Positions 36,868 to 46,260 of a stretch of DNA of 64,000 nt are shown in pieces. A program made the translations under genes and the position numbers. The number at the start of each line of letters is the position of its first letter. Position 1 is the first letter of the stretch. The notes below the pieces were generated by a model that saw only the letters and a list, made by a program, of their open reading frames with translations, searched no databases and was not told where the DNA came from. The stretch comes from JAJDAT01 sp964570665 (lineage in GTDB: Bacteria; Nitrospinota; Nitrospinia; Nitrospinales; JAJDAT01): positions 372,001 through 436,000 of the forward strand of contig CAZMZH010000001.1 of assembly GCA_964570665.1 (NCBI GenBank), read 5' to 3'.

Positions 36868-38295
36868 TTATTTATTCAAACTCATGACGTAGTCATGAAT
36901 TCCTTTAGCCGCTTTTCTTCCGGCTCCCATTGCGGAAATAACCGTCGCAGCCCCAGTCACAATATCGCCTCCAGCAAAAACACCTTCTTTTGAGGTCAAG
37001 TTTACGTCGGGATCGGCTAGTTCGATATGACCTTCTGAATCGGCTTTCAGTCCAGAAGCGCTTTTAGAAATTATAGGATTCGCTCCGCTTCCTAACGCAA
37101 TAACTACTGCGTCGGTATCAATAAAAATCTCGCTATCTTTCTTTGCATAAGCTTGTCTACGTCCGGATTGATCAGGTTCTCCTAATTCCATTTGTATGCA
37201 TCGAACCGATGAAACCCACCCATTTTTGCCTTGAATTTCCACAGGACTCGCTAAAAAATGAAATTCAATTCCTTCCGCTTCTGCATGTTCAACTTCTTCT
37301 TTTCTTGCGGGTAGCTCGTCTCGCGATCTTCTATATATCAATTTGACTTTTTCAACTGTTGGCAATCGCAACGCTGTTCTGGCTGCATCTAAAGCAGTAT
37401 TACCTCCGCCTACAACCGATATAATTTTATGTGCATGAACAGGGGTATCAAAAATGGGAAACTCCCAGGCGTGCATTAAGTTAACTCGAGTCAGGAATTC
37501 ATTCGCCGAGTAAACTCCATTTAAATTTTCTCCAGGAATACCCAAAAAATATGGAAGTCCAGCTCCCGTTCCCACGAAGACCGCGTCAAACTCATCTTCA
37601 TTCATCAATTCGTCTAACGTTTTAATTTTCCCGATAACGTAATTGACTTTAATTTCAACCCCTAACTGTTTCAAGTAATTTAACTCTGCTTCTAAAATTT
37701 CTTTGGGGAGGCGAAACTCTGGGATACCGTAAAAAAGCACCCCTCCAGCTTTATGCAAGGCTTCAAATATAACAACTTCATGTCCCATTTTTACAAGATC
37801 AGCCGCCGCGCTTAATCCGGCTGGTCCGGCTCCAATGATGGCAACTTTTCTTCCCGTCGACGACGCCACATCCTCTAACTTTTCTTTTCCATGAATCCTT
37901 TCGTAATCGGCGACAAATCTCTCCAATCTTCCAATAGCCACAGGTTCCCCTTTAAGACCGACAACACAATGTTTTTCGCATTGATCTTCTTGCGGACAAA
38001 CTCTACCTGTAACTGCAGGTAAGGAATTAGCTTCTTTGACTTTTTGGGCGGCTCCCAGAAAATCTCCTTCCGAAACTAATTTAATAAAGTCGGGAATTGC
38101 AACGCGCACAGGACATCCCAAAACACATTTTGGTTTTTTACATAAAAGGCATCGCGAAGCTTCTAATTGCGCCATCGCCGGAGTGTATCCCAAACAAACT
38201 TCTTGGAAATTTTTATTGCGCTCTTGCGGGTCTTGTTCAGGAGCAATTGTTCTTGGAATTTTATTTCCTAATTTTTGTTTTTTAGATTTGGCCAT
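36868..38295 (-). CDS. nfnL: NfnL-type NADPH oxidoreductase (GltD-like)
   Basis: A 475-residue flavo-iron-sulfur subunit. N-terminal Cys clusters CLLCKKPKCVLGCPV near residue 48 and CPQEDQCEKHC near 98 bind [4Fe-4S]. The FAD motif GAGPAGLSAAADLVK is near 154, the NADPH motif GGGNTALDAAR near 295, and the C-terminal GGDIVTGAATVISAMGAGR. This matches NfnB/NfnL and glutamate-synthase small subunit homologues. Because its partner NfnS lies directly upstream on the same strand (21 bp gap), it likely forms the electron-bifurcating NADH-dependent ferredoxin:NADP+ oxidoreductase. A GltD role is less likely as no gltB is seen. Confidence 0.85.
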   Translation of the reverse strand: MAKSKKQKLGNKIPRTIAPEQDPQERNKNFQEVCLGYTPAMAQLEASRCLLCKKPKCVLGCPVRVAIPDFIKLVSEGDFLGAAQKVKEANSLPAVTGRVCPQEDQCEKHCVVGLKGEPVAIGRLERFVADYERIHGKEKLEDVASSTGRKVAIIGAGPAGLSAAADLVKMGHEVVIFEALHKAGGVLFYGIPEFRLPKEILEAELNYLKQLGVEIKVNYVIGKIKTLDELMNEDEFDAVFVGTGAGLPYFLGIPGENLNGVYSANEFLTRVNLMHAWEFPIFDTPVHAHKIISVVGGGNTALDAARTALRLPTVEKVKLIYRRSRDELPARKEEVEHAEAEGIEFHFLASPVEIQGKNGWVSSVRCIQMELGEPDQSGRRQAYAKKDSEIFIDTDAVVIALGSGANPIISKSASGLKADSEGHIELADPDVNLTSKEGVFAGGDIVTGAATVISAMGAGRKAAKGIHDYVMSLNK

Positions 38296-38316
38296 CTAAA
38301 TATTTCTAACCAAGAT

Positions 38317-39180
38317 TTAAATTCTTGATACGGCTTCTAATTGGCAAGGCCTTACCGTATCTTTTAGGTATCTCTCTTTAGCTTCTTTTTCTTCCGGAAC
38401 ATAAGTTCCCAATCGGTTTAACAATCCCTCAAAATCAACTTGGTGCGCGTCAAACTCTGGACCGTCTACACAAGCGAACTTCATCTCATTCCCAACCGTC
38501 ACTCGACAAGCGCCACACATACCGGTTCCATCAATCATGATGGGATTTAAACTTGCAAAAGTTTGAATTTCATATTGACGCGTTAAATCCGCAACAGCCT
38601 TCATCATTACTAAAGGTCCAATAGCAATAACTCTATGTATAGGCTCTTTGTTTTGAATCATTTCTAAAAGAGCGTCGGTAACAAATCCTTTCGAGCCACA
38701 AGAACCATCGTCGGTAACGATTCTAACTTCGGAAGAAACTTTTCTCATTTCATTTTCTAAAAGAATCAACTCTTTCGTTCGCGCTCCTAAAATTGAAATG
38801 GTTTTGTTTCCGGCATCCCGCATAGCTCTGGCAATAGGGTGAATTGCCGCAATACCAAAACCTCCTCCGACTAAAATAACCGTTCCAAATTGTTCAATCT
38901 CGCTTGCGTTACCTAAAGGACCGACAATATCTAGAATAAATTCGCCCACTTGCATTAAACTCATTTCAATAGAAGTTTTACCCACTGCCTGGACAAAAAA
39001 AACTAACGTTCCTTTCTCTCTATCCGCATTACAAACAGTAATGGGTATTCGTTCTCCCTTTTCGTCGAGCCGTATGATAACAAACTGACCCGCCTCAGCT
39101 TTGTTGGCAATTTCCGGAGCTTTGACCAAATAGCGAAACACTTGAGGAGCTAGATTATCTTTTTCCAAAATTTCAAACAT
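38317..39180 (-). CDS. nfnS: NfnS-type FAD/NAD and [2Fe-2S] subunit
   Basis: A 287-residue ferredoxin-NADP reductase-like protein: an FAD domain (about 1-95), the NAD-binding domain with VILVGGGFGIAA near 104, and a C-terminal [2Fe-2S] segment MCGACRVTVGNEMKF-ACVDGPEF near 225-245. Layout and length match NfnA/sulfide dehydrogenase alpha subunit. Nfn couples NADH oxidation and ferredoxin oxidation to NADPH formation, or the reverse. Followed by NfnL. A gene of unknown function starts 31 bp upstream on the same strand. Confidence 0.85.
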   Translation of the reverse strand: MFEILEKDNLAPQVFRYLVKAPEIANKAEAGQFVIIRLDEKGERIPITVCNADREKGTLVFFVQAVGKTSIEMSLMQVGEFILDIVGPLGNASEIEQFGTVILVGGGFGIAAIHPIARAMRDAGNKTISILGARTKELILLENEMRKVSSEVRIVTDDGSCGSKGFVTDALLEMIQNKEPIHRVIAIGPLVMMKAVADLTRQYEIQTFASLNPIMIDGTGMCGACRVTVGNEMKFACVDGPEFDAHQVDFEGLLNRLGTYVPEEKEAKERYLKDTVRPCQLEAVSRI

Positions 39181-39210
39181 TAAAACTCTTTTAAGTATTT
39201 ATCAATAAGA

Positions 39211-39714
39211 TTAAGGAACGTGTGGGCTTTTTCCGCTTAAGTGCAAAACATAATCTTCATCATTTTTTACCAACAAGGGAGCTTTTTTTTCTTCTATATT
39301 TGGAGTTGGGTACATTCTCCTAAAGGGACTTTCAGAAAGAGTTCTTTGCTCTGGTTGGATTGTAACTTTTTCTCCAACCTTTAGTTCATCGTTTCCGATC
39401 CTACCTTTCTCAACCGCTACAATCAAAATATCATGCGTTGCTGGATTCCAATAAGAACTTGAGTGTCGATTATTATATTTTCTTTGGTTTGCATCATGCG
39501 TGGCATTTTGATCGACACCTTCATTAACTCTCCGTCCCTGTTTTCTCTTATTTCCAACTCTTAGAACAACCCCCTTTTTAGACTTAGGTTTATTCGAAGA
39601 TTTAGAAATTAACGCCTCTTTATCTAATGGGAGAGTCCAGTTAGAAAAATTAATTCTTCCCACTTGTTTTTCAGGTTCGTTTTCTTTATTGCGATCAATC
39701 GGCGCGGATAACAT
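39211..39714 (-). CDS. Hypothetical protein upstream of nfnSL
   Basis: A 167-residue basic, low-hydrophobicity protein with no signal peptide or transmembrane helix. Residues 42-80 are rich in Lys, Arg and Asn and could be disordered or nucleic-acid binding. The second half has a short beta-rich stretch (ATHDILIVAVEKGRIGNDEL) that may form a small folded domain. It ends 31 bp before nfnS and could share its promoter. No family recognised. The divergent fhs gene starts 194 bp away. Confidence 0.55.
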   Translation of the reverse strand: MLSAPIDRNKENEPEKQVGRINFSNWTLPLDKEALISKSSNKPKSKKGVVLRVGNKRKQGRRVNEGVDQNATHDANQRKYNNRHSSSYWNPATHDILIVAVEKGRIGNDELKVGEKVTIQPEQRTLSESPFRRMYPTPNIEEKKAPLLVKNDEDYVLHLSGKSPHVP

Positions 39715-39908
39715 TTTAATTTCGTTTTAACCTTTTGAGCAGTCGATTATTTTTAAAACCCTATTTAAGAAGATCTTTGACGTAATAACTTTATTCCATA
39801 ATTTCTTAACGGCTAAGTATTTACTTTAATTTAAAAACTCAGAATAATTTATCGAAAAGCTTTATCATAATATTAAATTAATAAAAACATCATCAAAACT
39901 TATAAAGT

Positions 39909-41537
39909 ATGAAACCCATAATCGAAATCGCTAACAAACTTGGCCTACTCCCTACTGACATTTTAACTTATGGCCCTTATAAAGCTAAAATTCCAATAGA
40001 AAATTTGGATCGGAATCCTTCAAGAGGAAAACTTATCCTTGTTTCGGCTATTACACCTACGCCTGCAGGAGAAGGTAAAACCACAGTTACTATTGGTATC
40101 GGCCAGGGACTGGCAAAATTAGGTAAATCGGTTTGTTTAGCCCTGCGCGAACCTTCGCTTGGACCTTGTTTAGGAATCAAAGGAGGGGCCACCGGAGGGG
40201 GCATGAGCCAAGTATTACCCGCTGAAGATATCAATCTTCATTTTAATGGCGATTTTCATGCGGTAACTTCGGCTCATAATTTACTAGCGGCAATGTTGGA
40301 CAACAAAATCCACCATAAAGGTTTATCCAATATCGATCCTCGTCGAACGCTTTGGAAGAGAGTTTTAGACCTTAACGACCGCGCCTTAAGAAAAATTATC
40401 GTCGGCCTCGGCGGTGTCATGCAAGGAGTTCCCCGTGAGACAGGTTTCGATATAACGGCAGCTTCCGAAATTATGGCAATTTTATGTCTAGCCGAAAATC
40501 ATGAAGACCTTAGAAGGCGTTTAGAAAAAATTTTAGTCGCTTTTACTCATGATGGAGAACCCATTACCTCTAAATCCTTAAATGCGTCGGGAGCTATGTT
40601 GGCGTTATTAAAAGATGCGCTTATGCCCAATCTTGTTCAAACCTCAGAAGGAATACCCGCTATTCTTCATGGCGGTCCTTTTGCAAATATCGCCCACGGG
40701 TGCAATTCCGTATTAGCCACGAAAATGAGCATGGCTCTTTCCGATTGGACAATAACAGAAGCGGGGTTTGGATTTGATCTTGGAGCAGAAAAGTTTTTTG
40801 ATATCAAATGCCAAAGCGCTGGACTGGATACAGCGGCAGTGGTTTTGGTTGTCACTTGCAGAGCTTTAAAAATGCACGGAGGAGTTGAGGTAAAGCAATT
40901 AGCGGAACCTAATCAAAAAGCGCTAATTGAAGGATTATTAAATTTGGATCGTCATGTAGAAAATATTCAACATTTTGCAGAAACTCCAATCGTTTGTCTA
41001 AATCATTTCGAAGGCGATCGCCCGGAAGAAATCTCAATTATTCAATCTCATTGCGAAGAAAACTTAAAGGTACCTTTCGCCGTTTGTAAAGGATTTAACG
41101 ATGGCGGAGAAGGAGGCATTGAACTGGCGAAAACAATAATAAATAAATCTGAAAAAACCCGTCGTCCTTTTAGCCCTTTGTATAATTGGAACGAAGATGT
41201 AGAAACAAAAATATGGAAAATCGCTCATAAAATGTATGGGGCGAATGCAATAAAATACGACAAAAAAGCGCTTCGGGATCTTGAATCCATTAAAAAGCTT
41301 GGTTACCAAAATCTTCCTATATGTATAGCTAAAACTCCATCCTCTCTTTCGGATGACCCAAAACGATGGGGTCGCCCCGAAAATTTTCCTGTCACAGTTC
41401 GAGAAATTTTAATCGCCGCCGGGGCTGGATTTTTGATTCCTTTAACGGGAGAAATCATGAGAATGCCAGGATTGCCAAAGGTTCCACAAGCAGAAAGTTT
41501 CGATCTTAGAGAAGGAAAAATAATTGGAATGCGCTAA
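39909..41537 (+). CDS. fhs: Formate--tetrahydrofolate ligase
   Basis: ATP-dependent formation of 10-formyl-THF from formate and tetrahydrofolate. Seen: the N-terminal LTPYG-like element DILTYGPYKAKI, the P-loop PTPAGEGKTTVTIG near residue 57, and LREPSLGPCLGIKGGATGGG near 80-100. Length 542 fits the family (about 555). Besides purine and serine synthesis, the enzyme is the entry step of the methyl branch of the Wood-Ljungdahl pathway, but no other pathway gene is in the window. It is flanked by the Nfn operon and the hydrogenase operon. Confidence 0.94.
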   Translation: MKPIIEIANKLGLLPTDILTYGPYKAKIPIENLDRNPSRGKLILVSAITPTPAGEGKTTVTIGIGQGLAKLGKSVCLALREPSLGPCLGIKGGATGGGMSQVLPAEDINLHFNGDFHAVTSAHNLLAAMLDNKIHHKGLSNIDPRRTLWKRVLDLNDRALRKIIVGLGGVMQGVPRETGFDITAASEIMAILCLAENHEDLRRRLEKILVAFTHDGEPITSKSLNASGAMLALLKDALMPNLVQTSEGIPAILHGGPFANIAHGCNSVLATKMSMALSDWTITEAGFGFDLGAEKFFDIKCQSAGLDTAAVVLVVTCRALKMHGGVEVKQLAEPNQKALIEGLLNLDRHVENIQHFAETPIVCLNHFEGDRPEEISIIQSHCEENLKVPFAVCKGFNDGGEGGIELAKTIINKSEKTRRPFSPLYNWNEDVETKIWKIAHKMYGANAIKYDKKALRDLESIKKLGYQNLPICIAKTPSSLSDDPKRWGRPENFPVTVREILIAAGAGFLIPLTGEIMRMPGLPKVPQAESFDLREGKIIGMR

Positions 41538-41725
41538 TCAAACCAACAATTCAATAACATTATTATATACAATGCGTTTAGGTTAATAGCGGGATAAATC
41601 GAATAAATCTCTCCGAAAAAAAGAATCTTTTTACCTTAAAATAGATCAATGAGAAAATTTCAATTAAAGTACCCTTTAAAGAAGTTCCAAAACCTTGATT
41701 GAACTAATATTTTTTAAAAGTTGCA

Positions 41726-42844
41726 ATGAGTAAATCCTCGATAATTGATAAAGAAAATTTAGACAAACTTATAGCGGAGCTAAACCAACGAGGCTATAAA
41801 ACTGTCGGACCCACTATTCGTGGAGAAGCGATCGTTTATGACCATATTTCTTCAACCGATGATCTACCCGAAGGCTGGACCGACGAACAAAAACCAGGTC
41901 ATTATCGAATAAAGAAACGAACCGATAAGGCTCTATTTGGTTTTAACGTAAGTCCTCATTCTTGGAAACAGTTTTTACATCCGCCAGAAAAAAAACTGTG
42001 GACGGCAGAGAAAAATGGCTCCAGCTTTAAAATCATTCCTGAAGAATTAGAAAACCCCAAGTTTGCTTTTTTAGGAATCCGCTCATGCGAACTTCATGCG
42101 ATTGCAATTCAAGATAAAGTTTTTATTCAAGGTCCTCATGTCGATAAAGTTTATCAAATCAACAGAAAAGATCTTTTTACGGTCGCCGTCAACTGTGGCC
42201 AAGCGGGAGGAACCTGTTTTTGCGTTTCAATGAACACGGGCCCAAAAGCAAATACCGGGTTTGATTTGGCCTTGACGGAAGTCCTGGATAAGGATCGGCA
42301 TTATTTTTTAGTAGAAAATGGTTCGGAGCGAGGAAAATCAATTTTAGAATCTTTGAATAGCCAACAAGCAAAACAACAAGAAATTGAAGTCGCGGAAAAA
42401 ATAATAACCGATACCTCTAAAAATATGGGCCGTTTTATGGATACTGAAGGAATCAAAGAAACTCTATTCGGAAATTTGGAACACGCTCGCTGGGAGGAAG
42501 TCGCTAACCGCTGTTTATCCTGCGCAAATTGCACCATGGCCTGCCCAACCTGTTTTTGCTCAACGGTGGAAGACGTAACCGATATTACCGGCGACCATGC
42601 AGAACGATGGCAAAAGTGGGACTCTTGTTTCACCATGGATTTTACCTATATTCATGGTGGGCATGTTCGTCATTCGACAAAATCCCAATATAGACAATGG
42701 CTAACTCATAAACTTGCCGGTTGGATCGATCAATTTGACTCCTCCGGCTGCGTGGGTTGCGGACGCTGCATAACCTGGTGTCCAGTCGGAATCGATTTAA
42801 CCGAAGAAGTCGCAGCTATCAAAGAATCTGATAAAACCAAATAA
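41726..42844 (+). CDS. hyhB: Group 3b hydrogenase iron-sulfur subunit (HyhB/beta)
   Basis: A 372-residue protein with two [4Fe-4S] motifs: CLSCANCTMACPTCFC near residue 264-280 and CVGCGRCITWCPVGID near 340-355. The N-terminal half resembles the 4Fe-4S dicluster sulfhydrogenase beta subunit (DLPEGW, LGIRSCELHAIAIQDKVF). It passes electrons between the flavin subunit and the hydrogenase small subunit. First gene of the operon, 188 bp after fhs. The group 3b assignment rests on the gene order B-CNB-G-S-L. Confidence 0.88.
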   Translation: MSKSSIIDKENLDKLIAELNQRGYKTVGPTIRGEAIVYDHISSTDDLPEGWTDEQKPGHYRIKKRTDKALFGFNVSPHSWKQFLHPPEKKLWTAEKNGSSFKIIPEELENPKFAFLGIRSCELHAIAIQDKVFIQGPHVDKVYQINRKDLFTVAVNCGQAGGTCFCVSMNTGPKANTGFDLALTEVLDKDRHYFLVENGSERGKSILESLNSQQAKQQEIEVAEKIITDTSKNMGRFMDTEGIKETLFGNLEHARWEEVANRCLSCANCTMACPTCFCSTVEDVTDITGDHAERWQKWDSCFTMDFTYIHGGHVRHSTKSQYRQWLTHKLAGWIDQFDSSGCVGCGRCITWCPVGIDLTEEVAAIKESDKTK

Positions 42845-42866
42845 GACATTATTCAGGAATAGTCCT

Positions 42867-43328
42867 ATGAAATCGTTAGAACCCATTATAGAAAATCATC
42901 CATTTTTTAAAAATCTGGAGCCTCATTTTTTAGAACTGGTTACGGGGTGCGCTTCAAATGTTCGGTTTGAATCCGGAGAATTTATTTTCCGAGAAAACCA
43001 AGAAGCAAACCAATTCTACTTAATTCGGCAAGGTAAGGTCGCTTTGGAAGTTTGTCCCCCTAACCGGGAGCCAGTAATCGTTCAAACGGTTAGCGACGGT
43101 GAAATACTCGGCTGGGCATGGATGGTTCCGCCTTATAATTGCCGCTTTGACGCGCAGGCGCTTGAGCTAACTCGCGCCATTCAATTAGACGGCAAATGCC
43201 TTCGTAAAAAATGCGAGAGGGACCACAACTTGGGCTATACAGTTTTGAGTCGATTGCTACCCGTCATAGGTAAAACCATGGAAGCCACTCAATTGCAATT
43301 AACAGATATCTACGGAAATCGAAGCTAA
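42867..43328 (+). CDS. Cyclic-nucleotide-binding domain protein, no DNA-binding domain
   Basis: A 153-residue protein that is a single CRP-like cNMP domain: FKNLEPHFLELVTGCASNVRF, FESGEFIFRENQEANQFYLIRQGKVAL and the barrel strand QTVSDGEILGWAWMV. The helix-turn-helix of a CRP regulator is absent. The motif for cAMP phosphate binding (FGExALx3xxR) is degenerate (DGEILGWAWMV), so a nucleotide is not certain. Such a protein in group 3b hydrogenase operons is recurrent. It may control the complex directly by binding a nucleotide or protein. 22 bp after hyhB and 8 bp before hyhG. Confidence 0.8.
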   Translation: MKSLEPIIENHPFFKNLEPHFLELVTGCASNVRFESGEFIFRENQEANQFYLIRQGKVALEVCPPNREPVIVQTVSDGEILGWAWMVPPYNCRFDAQALELTRAIQLDGKCLRKKCERDHNLGYTVLSRLLPVIGKTMEATQLQLTDIYGNRS

Positions 43329-43336
43329 AGTTAGGA

Positions 43337-44176
43337 ATGAAGCCTAACACACAAGATTCAATGGTTCCTCAACTGTACGAAATTGCGAAAACTATTCGTG
43401 AAACACACGACTCCTTCTCTTTGCATTTGGAATCAAAAAGCGATTCAATTATTTCAGGTTTTGGTCCCGGGCAATTTAATATGCTCTACGCCTTTGGAAT
43501 CGGGGAAGTCCCTATTTCCATTAGCGGACAAACCGAAAAGTCCGGAAATTTAATCCATACAATTCGCAACGTCGGAACCGTTACCGCAGCCCTTGGCGAT
43601 TTAAAAAAAGGTCATACATTAGGTCTACGCGGTCCATTTGGCAGTTCATGGCCAATCGAAAGTTGTAAAAAAAAAGACGTTGTCCTTATAGCTGGCGGTA
43701 TTGGCTTGGCTCCATTACGCCCAGCTATACATGCATTGCTAAAAGAAAGAGATCAATTTGGAGAAATTGCCGTTCTTTATGGAGCGCGACAACCCAAAGA
43801 TTTATTGTTCACAAAAGAATTTGAAAGCTGGCGCGGGAAATATGGCGTTCAAGTAAAAGTAACCGTCGATTCGGCAGATCGGCAATGGAAAGGAAACGTC
43901 GGAGTAGTCACCACCTTAATTCCAAGAGTTACTTTTGATCCCGCTCATACCGTTGCCATGATCTGTGGGCCCGAAATTATGATGAAATTTTCGGTTCTTG
44001 CTCTAAAACAAGCGGGGATGTCCGAAGAAAATATTTTTATCACTATGGAAAGAAATATGAAATGCGCCGTTGGTTTTTGCGGCCATTGCCAATTTGGCCC
44101 CGCGTTTGTTTGTAAGGACGGGCCTGTATTTGCTTATAATAGAATAAAAACTTTTTTCGAAATTCGAGATTTTTAG
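43337..44176 (+). CDS. hyhG: Group 3b hydrogenase flavin subunit (HyhG/gamma)
   Basis: A ferredoxin-NADP reductase-like 279-residue protein. FAD-binding segment at about 15-100 (GPGQFNMLYAFGIGEVPISI), NAD(P) motif VVLIAGGIGLAPLRP near 116, and a C-terminal [2Fe-2S] cluster in CAVGFCGHCQFGPAFVC near 241-257. It exchanges electrons with NAD(P)H. Its stop is 1 bp before the hyhS start. Homologous in plan to nfnS in this window. Confidence 0.9.
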   Translation: MKPNTQDSMVPQLYEIAKTIRETHDSFSLHLESKSDSIISGFGPGQFNMLYAFGIGEVPISISGQTEKSGNLIHTIRNVGTVTAALGDLKKGHTLGLRGPFGSSWPIESCKKKDVVLIAGGIGLAPLRPAIHALLKERDQFGEIAVLYGARQPKDLLFTKEFESWRGKYGVQVKVTVDSADRQWKGNVGVVTTLIPRVTFDPAHTVAMICGPEIMMKFSVLALKQAGMSEENIFITMERNMKCAVGFCGHCQFGPAFVCKDGPVFAYNRIKTFFEIRDF

Positions 44177-44177
44177 A

Positions 44178-44954
44178 ATGACTAAGAAAAAACCCAAACT
44201 GGCGGTCTGGAAGTTTGCTTCCTGCGATGGATGTCAACTAAGTCTTTTGGATTGCGAAGACGATTTGCTCGCCGTCGCTCAAGAAATAGAGATTGCCAAT
44301 TTTCCCGAAGCCTCTCGCGCTGTGCTAAAAGGACCTTATGATTTATCTCTTGTCGAAGGATCAATTACCACTCCTCACGACGAGGAAAGAATTCATAAAA
44401 TTCGAAAGTCGTCTAAGTTTTTAGTAACGATCGGAGCATGCGCCACATCTGGCGGCATTCAAGCTTTACGCAACTTTAAAGACGTGAACGAATTCATTTC
44501 CATTGTTTATGCCAACCCAAGCTATATAGAAACACTAAAAAAATCAACGGCCATTGCCGATCATGTCAGAGTAGACTTCGAACTTCGCGGTTGCCCCATT
44601 AATAAAGCCCAGCTAGTTGACGTCATATCTTCCTATTTAAATAAAAGAAAACCCGTCACTCCTGCGCATAGCGTCTGCATCGATTGTAAAAGAAAGGGAA
44701 TCGTTTGCGTTATGGTTTCTAAAGGAGACCCCTGTTTAGGACCGGTAACTCATGCAGGTTGCGACGCTTTATGCCCTTCGTACAATAGAGGATGCTTCGG
44801 TTGTTATGGTCCTAAAGAAAATCCAAATACGGGAGCTCTAAGCGCAGAGTTAAAACGTCTAGGAAAAACTAACGAAGAAATCTTGTTAGCATTTCGTAGT
44901 TTCAACGCTTACGCGGATCCTTTCCACAAAGAAAGCGAAGCTCATGAAGAATAA
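44178..44954 (+). CDS. hyhS: [NiFe] hydrogenase small subunit
   Basis: A 258-residue small subunit with the proximal-cluster Cys in ASCDGCQLS near residue 14-22, GACATSGG, RGCPINKA, and later Cys-rich motifs CIDCKRKGIVC, GDPCLGPVTHAGCDALCPSYNRGC (in two overlapping groups) for the medial and distal clusters. No twin-arginine leader, as expected for a cytoplasmic group 3 enzyme. The next gene starts inside the end of this one (11-bp overlap), so the pair is translationally coupled. Confidence 0.93.
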   Translation: MTKKKPKLAVWKFASCDGCQLSLLDCEDDLLAVAQEIEIANFPEASRAVLKGPYDLSLVEGSITTPHDEERIHKIRKSSKFLVTIGACATSGGIQALRNFKDVNEFISIVYANPSYIETLKKSTAIADHVRVDFELRGCPINKAQLVDVISSYLNKRKPVTPAHSVCIDCKRKGIVCVMVSKGDPCLGPVTHAGCDALCPSYNRGCFGCYGPKENPNTGALSAELKRLGKTNEEILLAFRSFNAYADPFHKESEAHEE

Positions 44955-46242
44955 GAAGACCAAAACCATAAAGGTCGACTATTTGGCTCGTGTAGAAGGC
45001 GAAGGGGCTCTCTATATAAAAATCAAAGATAACGCAGTAGTTGACGTAAAGTTAAAAATTTTTGAACCTCCGCGTTTTTTTGAGGCGTTTTTAAGAGATC
45101 GCGATTTTAAAGAAGCTCCGGATATCACAGCGCGTATCTGCGGTATTTGTCCGGTGGCCTATCAGATGAGCGCGGTACACGCAATGGAAAATGCCCTTGG
45201 CGCTAACGTTAACGGACAATTACGCGAACTCCGTCGTTTGCTTTATTGCGGAGAGTGGATTGAAAGTCATGTCCTTCATATCTACATGCTGCACGCTCCT
45301 GATTTTTTAGGTTATGACGACGCTATTCGCATGGCAAAAGATCATCGAGAAATTGTCGAACGCGGTTTAAAATTAAAAAAGATCGGCAACCAAATCGTTA
45401 GCCTGGTCGGGGGTAGAGAAATTCATCCAATTAATGTGAAAGTCGGCGGTTTCTATAAAGGATTTACTAAAGCAGAATTAGAAACCTTGACAGAAAACTT
45501 AAAATGGGCGCGCGACGCAGCTTACGAAACCGTTCTCTGGACATCTCAATTTTCTTTTCCCGATTTTGAAAGAGACTATGAGTTTGTCAGCCTCAGTCAT
45601 CCAGAAGAATACCCATTTAACGAAGGCAGAATTATTTCAAATAAAGGATTGGACATTAAGGCTTCTGAATATGAAGACCATTTTGAAGAAATACATGTGA
45701 AACACTCGACCGCGCTTCATTCTGTTTTAAAAGAAAGGGACGCCTATTTTGTCGGCCCCATGGCGAGGTATAATTTAAACTTTGATCGACTTCCCGCTAT
45801 TGCCCAGGAAGCGGCTCGCGAAGCAAAATTAGGAAAAGAATGTAGAAATCCTTTTAAGAGCATCGTGATTCGAAGTATAGAAACCTTATTCGCATGCGAA
45901 GAAGCTCTAAGAATTGTCTCTGAATATGACAAACCAAAAACCCCGTTTCAAGTAATCGATGTAGTCGAAGGAGAAGGCTTTAGCTGTACAGAAGCCCCGC
46001 GTGGAATCCTATTCCATCGCTACAAAATCGACGACTGCGGGAAAATATTAGATGCCAGGATTGTTCCGCCCACTTCGCAAAATCAAAAAACTATTGAAAA
46101 TGACCTTAGAGCTTTTGTACCGCAGCACATTGATCTACCAGACGATAAATTGACTTGGCAATGCGAACAAGCCATTAGAAATTACGACCCTTGTATTTCA
46201 TGCTCAACGCATTTTTTAAAGCTAGATGTCGAGCGAAGCTGA
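44944..46242 (+). CDS. hyhL: [NiFe] hydrogenase large (catalytic) subunit
   Basis: The Ni-binding motifs are intact: L1 RICGICPVAYQMSAVHA near residue 62-78 and L2 DPCISCSTHF near 416-424. The Gly/Arg pattern and the H at the L2 end fit group 3b enzymes, which are cytoplasmic and use NADP(H). The chain after the final His of L2 is only nine residues (FLKLDVERS), the short C-terminal peptide removed by the maturation protease. At 432 residues of normal length. It catalyses reversible H2 oxidation and, in some members, sulfur reduction. Confidence 0.93.
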   Translation: MKNKKTKTIKVDYLARVEGEGALYIKIKDNAVVDVKLKIFEPPRFFEAFLRDRDFKEAPDITARICGICPVAYQMSAVHAMENALGANVNGQLRELRRLLYCGEWIESHVLHIYMLHAPDFLGYDDAIRMAKDHREIVERGLKLKKIGNQIVSLVGGREIHPINVKVGGFYKGFTKAELETLTENLKWARDAAYETVLWTSQFSFPDFERDYEFVSLSHPEEYPFNEGRIISNKGLDIKASEYEDHFEEIHVKHSTALHSVLKERDAYFVGPMARYNLNFDRLPAIAQEAAREAKLGKECRNPFKSIVIRSIETLFACEEALRIVSEYDKPKTPFQVIDVVEGEGFSCTEAPRGILFHRYKIDDCGKILDARIVPPTSQNQKTIENDLRAFVPQHIDLPDDKLTWQCEQAIRNYDPCISCSTHFLKLDVERS

Positions 46243-46260
46243 ATTCGATTACAACACAAC

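Noticed and set aside
36868..38295. Glutamate synthase small subunit (gltD)
   Set aside because: It lies next to an NfnS-type subunit and no gltB is present, so NfnL is the better reading.
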